The notes beneath the pieces were generated by a model. That model was not told the DNA's origin. It saw only the letters and a list, made by a program, of their open reading frames with translations, and made no database searches. A program made the translations under genes and the position numbers. From positions 87,640,852-87,704,851 of the forward strand of contig CM046447.1 of assembly GCA_025506515.1 (NCBI GenBank): a DNA stretch of 64,000 nucleotides. The letters are read 5' to 3'. This DNA is from Flaveria trinervia (Eukaryota > Streptophyta > Magnoliopsida > Asterales > Asteraceae). Shown here piece after piece: positions 58,037 to 64,000 of the stretch (positions are counted from its first letter, which is position 1; each line of letters starts with the position of its first letter).

Positions 58037-59086
58037 ACTATATTTTTTTGCTAATATTTATTAAAAACTAGTATAAAGCAATTATGGGAGTGAAGTCATG
58101 AAATATGTCAATGTTAAAAATTTTTACAAACTCATGTGTTAAATGTAATGAAAACAAAACTTGTGAAACTTTAAAAAACTTAATATAGAAGAACGACATA
58201 TAATTTATGTTAGGACATTGATAAAATTAGTCATGGAAATAAATTGTATATGCCCAAGGAGTTGTTTTACTTGTGCATATATGAAATACTGTACCAATGG
58301 TTATTTGTTTCTTTGTATCAAATAAATTGTATTTAACCAGAAAAATTTAGAGTTAGTGTTCACACGGATCTTGTTGCGAGAGTAACGTAGAAAAAAATAC
58401 GTTATATCGGTATATTTGAAAACTAAGCATTGTACGGTTTAAGAAAATAAATGGTTTAAACAATCATTTAGAACCGTTGTCGCTTAAAACAAATAAATAT
58501 AGGCACGTCGGAACATAAAACTCGAAATTCCACTTAAAAATCGTAATTTAAAGTTGTATGAAAAAACCTATGAAAGTCGAAACCTTGAAACATCATTAAC
58601 GACTCGTGTGTGTGCGCTTTGATGACTTTTATCTTACGCATAACTCCAAGAATATATCAAATGCAGATAAAATAAGTGTCACAATGTGTATTTGAAATTT
58701 TACAAAATATCATATTTCAAAGTTATATGAAAAAAATAAAATAACAGTAAAACTAATTCTAACAATAAAATATTAAGTACAAAAAGACAAAATTATTAAA
58801 ATAATAAGCAGAAAAAAGCATCTATACAGTGAGCTTCATATCTTTTCATCTTGGTTTTTAAAGTATACTCAATATATTTTGCAGAATAAATTATGAACAA
58901 AAATATCTTGTGGTCTTACAATAAAATTTCACCAGTCTGTCTTTTGATTCTTAATCTAGTTTAAGGATTATCAATATCTGACATTGATGTATTTACGTGT
59001 ATAATAACAGTATACCTTTTTTTTATACATAAGATAGAGAGATAAGAGAAAATCACATATTTTCTGTAACATCTCTAGTTAAACAC
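58037..59086. other. AT-rich intergenic DNA
   Basis: No gene or bounded element recognised. Confidence 0.45.
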
Positions 59087-59089
59087 TTA

Positions 59090-59269
59090 GACCACCTCCA
59101 ATAGAGATGTATTTTGATGTTTTTAAAGAGAGAAAATATGATATGGAGAAAAAAAAAGATAAAGAAGTTCATCTTCGAAATGAAGAGAGGAGAGAGATGG
59201 AGAAGATTATATAAAGGAAAGAGAATATGTTTTTTGATATTTTATAAGACCTTTCCATTAGTGATGGTC
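59090..59269. mobile_element. Tourist-like MITE, 180 bp, TTA duplication
   Basis: Ends GACCACCTCCAATAGAGATG and, reverse-complemented, GACCATCACTAATGGAAAGG. TTA is duplicated at 59087-59089 and 59270-59272, as in PIF/Harbinger-derived Tourist elements. A/G-rich interior, no coding. Confidence 0.75.
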
Positions 59270-59272
59270 TTA

Positions 59273-60292
59273 TTTTAACTGTCTTAGTTAGTTTAATATA
59301 TATTTATGACGAAACTGGAAAAATGATGAACAAAGAGTTCCATGTATGCTACTTGTAAAAAATTTGTATGCGTCTTTTGTACTAAAGTTTTAATTCTATA
59401 TATGTAAGTCAGCATATACAATTCTATGGTTTTCATTCTTTTATCTGGTGTCTATATATGAACTTTTTCTTGTATATAATATATATAAATCAATTAATTG
59501 ATTAATTTGTTACATAATAAGTCATATAAAAATGATATAGAGAATAGGAAAAAAGGCATAACGGTAAAATGTAATGAAGAAGCATGATTACACTGAATTT
59601 AATAACCAAAAAGCCAAAGTGTGATGAGTTGAAGGTATTGCGTAAAGGTTTTCAATACATGCGAAATTATGTTTTAGTAACATTTAAGCATGCACCACCA
59701 TAACATAATAATGTGAATCAATGAATCATTCATGTCCTATTCAATCATTAACGTATTTCAATATAAAGATTATGGCTATATATTGATTATAAGCATCAAG
59801 TTTAGTATAACTTAATTCAAGTTACCTTGTGCTATTTAAGTAATTATCTGAAATCATGTAGAGTATTATATATAATGGTAAAAATCTCGATTCATTTTGA
59901 ATATAATTAACTGAAATAGCTAGTAAGTTCTTTCGATATCCATGAGTTTATGTCAGGTAAAAACAAGGGTAAAGTTTATGTATATTCAATACTAGTACTG
60001 TATACATGGTAAGACTTTATAAACTCTCTTCCTTTTTACATTAATAAAAATATCTACCTTCGATACAAATGTCAATTAAAATTATACATATAATTCATAT
60101 GCTGATAGTCTACATTCTTAAATTATCATTAAAATGTTCAAACAATCAAACAAGTAACAAACAAAAAAAAATATAGATAAATTATGTGATCAATAACAAT
60201 TCAATTGTATATGAGCCTCGTCACTTCTCATGAAATATAATGATTTGAACGAACAGAAAGTCTACAGTTGATGGTTAACTCAATCATGGGTC
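59273..60292. other. AT-rich intergenic DNA
   Basis: No gene or element recognised. Confidence 0.45.
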
Positions 60293-61085
60293 TAGAGGTG
60301 GGCAAACTAGTTTTTGTTGTTAAACCGGTTCGGGTTGGAAACCGAACTAATTTTTTATCGAAGGGTAAAAACCGATTTGGATGAAATCTGTTTGGTTTAA
60401 AACCGGTTTTAGTACTAAAAAACCCGGCTCTATACAAACTGATTTGGACTAGTTTTTAAAACGATTCGGTTTTTTAATTAAAACATTAAAAATAACCAAA
60501 AGTTGATTTTTTTATACTTAATGTTAAACACCATATAAAATACATAAATTAAAAAACATATAAACATTACAAATAGCTCAAAACTCTTTCTTTTATAAAG
60601 TAAACAACTAACTTAGTCGTTCATTCGTTGAATATTATGGTGTTCTTATTATTTGTCCCCCAAGCTTGAGATGTTTGGAAGCTAATGCAGACGTTTATTA
60701 CATTTATATTTTAAAGTATTATACAAAACGAACATTAAAGTTAAAATTTTAAAAAAAATTGTGGAGTCATGGTAAAAAAAAAATCGTCTCACCACACTTC
60801 TAGAGTTGGCTATTCGGAGTGTTATCATGTTCACATTTTTTATATTCATCCCTTGAAGTATTATAAAAAAAAATTATTTTAAGGCTTCAACAGCTAGTGT
60901 GACGTATTTATAACGATTAGTTTTTTTATGTGAAAAATCAGTTTGAGAAAAAAAAAAACAGTTTGAGAAAAAAAATCAGTTTGAGAAAAAAATCAGTTTG
61001 AGAATAGGTTTCTAAACTGGTTTGAGAGGGAGAAAAGCCAAACCAAAAGGGGAATAAACGGTTTGAACCAATTTTTCCCTGACTA
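60293..61085. repeat. Degenerate hAT-like region with AACCGGTTT motifs and a GTTTGAGA tandem repeat
   Basis: It starts TAGAGGTGGGCAAACTAG, a common hAT-type end, followed by AACCGGTT/GGTTTAAAACCGG motifs to about 60480. A short array of AATCAGTTTGAGAAAAA units (four or five copies, 60930-61010) and further GGTTTGA motifs close the region. The right end and TSD are not resolved; possibly two overlapping elements. Confidence 0.5.
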
Positions 61086-61237
61086 GTTTAGTGTTGGTAA
61101 AACGAAATGATTATATCAAGGAATTGAAATTTAACTTCTTCACTTTTCCTCTAAATTCTACCTGTAAAATAAACTTTATTTACACTATTAATTAGAAGTG
61201 CATTTGTTACGGTGAAATAAATGATTAAACTATAAAT

Positions 61238-61499
61238 TAATGTTTTTAGAACCGGATTAGACAGTAAGCCGAATGTTTATTGGTTCGTTGGTCAGACCGT
61301 CTGACCAAATATGAGAAACGGAGAAAATTATAATTATTTTAATGAATATATATACATATATATATATATATACATATATATATAATATATATATATATAT
61401 ATAATACATATATATACATATATATATATATATCTATATATATATATATATACATATATACATATATAATACATATATATACATATATATAATATATAC

Positions 61500-61530
<31 letters not shown>

Positions 61531-61618
61531 CATATATATACATACATATATATACATATATATACAATATATACATATATATATATATACATACATATAT
61601 ATACATATATATACATAC

Positions 61619-61651
<33 letters not shown>

Positions 61652-61712
61652 CATATATATACATACATATATACATATATATACATACATATACATACAT
61701 ATATATACATAC

Positions 61713-61745
<33 letters not shown>

Positions 61746-61840
61746 CATATATATACATACATATATATACATATATATATACATACATATATATACATAT
61801 ATACATACGTACATATATATATATATATATATCTATATAT

Positions 61841-61885
<45 letters not shown>

Positions 61886-62111
61886 TATATATATCTATAT
61901 ATATATATATATAATTATATAAAAAACCTGTTCAACCGATCGGACCCCCGGTTCGACCGCTTCCTAGTCCGACAGTCGGTTCGACCGCTTCCTAGTCCGA
62001 CAGTCGGTTCGACAGGTACGACCATCGTTCAACTCCAAACTGATTTCAAACATTGAACCGCACCGAGTGGGATCCGTTCCCGGTCCGACCAGTCGGTACC
62101 GTCCAAAACAA
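61238..62111. mobile_element. hAT-type MITE swollen by TA-rich microsatellite
   Basis: The left end (AATGTTTTTAGAACCGGAT) and right end (reverse-complemented CATTGTTTTGGACGGTACCG) resemble those of the 403-bp MITE at 14206-14608. CCGGTC/GACCG motifs lie near both ends, and a 32-bp unit with GACCGCTTCCTAGTCC is tandemly doubled at about 61950-62013. About 570 bp of the interior is (TA)n/(TATACA)n. No clear TSD. Confidence 0.6.
61343..61915. repeat. (TA)n / (TATACA)n microsatellite, about 570 bp
   Basis: Almost pure alternating TA with interspersed CATATA, giving several meaningless open frames on the minus strand (Tyr/Ile/Met/Cys only). Lies inside the MITE above. Confidence 0.97.
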
Positions 62112-63941
62112 TGCTTTTAAGTTAATGAAATATATTAGTTTTGACGTGAATTCTAGATAAATGCGTCTATCTTATTGTTTTATTTTATAATTGACATATA
62201 TTAATGTTAAGTCAGGTTTCAATGTGTTATAAGTATTTATACATATCTAGCTTAATCTTTTTTTATTCCTGAACTAATCTAAGTCAAATGTATATATTAA
62301 TTCCCACTTGAAGTGCACGTATTTGCATGTCTTAAACATGGAAAACTTAAGTTGGTTCCATCATCAATGGTTATCGTCATTGCTAATTTGTTATTTAAAA
62401 ATGGATTAATTTTTTTTCGTTCTTAAGTTTTGTTGTTTTTACTAAAATATATTTTTTTAATTTTCTAAATACATTACTATCAGAAAGTTGTTATTTTTCA
62501 TTCGTCTTTCTAGTTCGTCGTGACATCTGGCCAGTGATTCTAAATGGTGATCGTCACGATTTAAATAAGAGAATGAGTATAATATTATTTAATATGTTTT
62601 TTGTATTTAATCATATAATTAACATGTGCACGGAAAAGATAATTAAGGTAGTTAATGTTAGAAATTTAGTGAATTATATTTTTTTCATTACTTTTGGATA
62701 CTAATAATTATTTGAATTTGTTACTGATATAATTATTATGTAAGGTATGGTTAAGTAACAAAAAAGTAGCTAACCTTAAAAGCCTAAAAATGATTATTTA
62801 TTGTTTTAAATATCAGATCATTGTGTCGAATATTTACATCATTTGTTATATGTATCTCTCATTGTGTTTTACGTTCTAGATCATTTCATATTCTTTTTGT
62901 TATTGTTTTTATATGTTATATAAATTTGTGTTATTTTGTTATTATCTTTTAGAATTAGAATTATACGATAATGTTACTTCGTAATGCAATGTGTTTTCCT
63001 TAACTCATGATGTTTAGGAAAACAACATGACAATCAAAAAAACATAATGATACATTTAATTTTTGTGTTTGACGTTTTATATCATTTTGTGTTATTGCTA
63101 TTTCATAAATATTTTAGATTAATAATTGTTATTTTATCCCTGAGTTTACATACTAGGGTGTACAATAGTTTTATTGTACCATTATGTTTTATCTAGAATT
63201 CATAACTGAAAAAACACAATAGTTTTTAGGATAACACAATAGCAAACAAAAAAACACAATGAACTGTACTAAAGACACAATAATAAGAGGAAATAATATG
63301 CTCTAAAAAAGAAAAAAAACTCAAACTATACTCATTTTAAAGATAAAAAACACTCATTTCAATATTATAATTTTTATAAAAAAACAATGTCGCATATAAA
63401 GGTTATGAATGTTTAAAAAAGTTAAGAGAACTTGAAAGAAAATCAACAAAAATGATTATCCTTAAAATATCACTCTAAAAATGTTTTCTTACATTTTGAT
63501 TTCAACCACTGATTAAAATTTTGATCATTAACATTTTTTCTTATACTTTTTTAGATTTAAAATACTTTTTAGTTTGAACACTTACCTAATAACATTTCGT
63601 TTGTGTTATACTATGTGAGAGGATTGCAACGAACCAAACTATGTCAAAAACAAACTTAAAATAAATATGACATGTACACTTTAAGTCGTGTGATTAAAAC
63701 ATATAAAACTGTAAAAAAGTGAATGTGTCCTACAGTGAATGTGTCCTACATTAGATAAATTTGAAGGGTTATATAATAGGAGATTTCATACAGATATGTT
63801 CCTACATGATGAAAAACTCTTAGTGGTAGCAAATAGGTGCAAAGCACCCTACGTGCACGTGCCCACAACACCCACGAACGGGAGGGGCATCAAGATGATA
63901 GGCGCTATGTGACGTTGTGGTGGTGCTTTTTGCACTTAAGT
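62112..63941. other. AT-rich intergenic DNA
   Basis: No gene recognised. A 16-bp unit, GTGAATGTGTCCTACA, is tandemly doubled at about 63719-63750. AACACAAT-type motifs recur around 63190-63290. Confidence 0.45.
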
Positions 63942-64000
63942 TGTAACACCCGGCCCTTCGCATCAACAATATTGTTCGCTTTGCTCATAAGAAGCTCACG
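63942..64000 (+). repeat. Start of a dispersed TRIM/LTR-like repeat, cut by the window end
   Basis: TGTAACACCCGGCCCTTCGC followed by AATATTGTTCGCTTTGCTCA; similar to 7596-7700 inside the APS kinase intron. Probably the left end of an LTR-type element that extends beyond the window. Confidence 0.55.

Noticed and set aside
61334..61814. Three long minus-strand open frames of 126-155 codons
   Set aside because: They encode only Tyr, Ile, Met, Cys, Val from alternating TA with CATA; a pure microsatellite artefact.

Overview
This is an AT-rich nuclear window from a flowering plant. Three multi-exon plant genes with GT-AG introns sit among nested Copia, Gypsy, hAT, Mutator, Tourist and Helitron elements. 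A eudicot, perhaps Asteraceae, is my inference from the general look of the repeats; no sequence here proves the family.

Layout. 1-2.8 kb holds a decayed hAT transposase (minus strand). A non-autonomous hAT follows at 2832-3672, with an 8-bp target duplication that differs at one base. A short Helitron lies at 5325-5970. A complete seven-exon APS kinase gene (minus) covers 6641-8262. 8.7-17.5 kb is non-genic and holds a 20-unit 30-bp minisatellite (11101-11696), a second Helitron-like copy and a 403-bp hAT MITE with a perfect TSD. A Tork/Tnt1-like Copia with both LTRs and a 5-bp TSD lies at 17573-22425. A MYM/TTF-type hAT fragment follows near 24.3-24.85 kb. A 9.3-kb Copia at 25603-34876 has both LTRs and a TSD, lacks reverse transcriptase, and carries a 5'-truncated Gypsy in its gag.

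37.4-45.2 kb is the genic island: a seven-exon autoinhibited P-type Ca2+-ATPase (plus) and a four-exon class I formin (minus), convergent and about 1.06 kb apart. 48089-54767 is a minus-strand chromovirus Gypsy with a 2.87-kb 3' LTR and only 67 bp of its 5' LTR. 56705-58027 is a Pack-MULE: two inverted arms of about 210 bp and a 9-bp TSD enclose fragments of a 4-coumarate-CoA-ligase-like gene and a mitoferrin-like carrier gene. The carrier fragment is itself split by a 207-bp MITE with its own TSD. The rest is AT-rich DNA with a Tourist MITE and a hAT-type MITE swollen by about 570 bp of TA-rich microsatellite.

The three intact genes have no evident joint pathway: APS kinase serves plastid/cytosolic PAPS synthesis, the ATPase exports Ca2+ from the cytosol, and the formin nucleates actin at membranes. 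The most notable structures are the Pack-MULE chimera, the Gypsy 5' LTR scar with a 33-bp copy of flanking DNA, the higher-order minisatellite, and the dyad arrays in both Copia LTRs.
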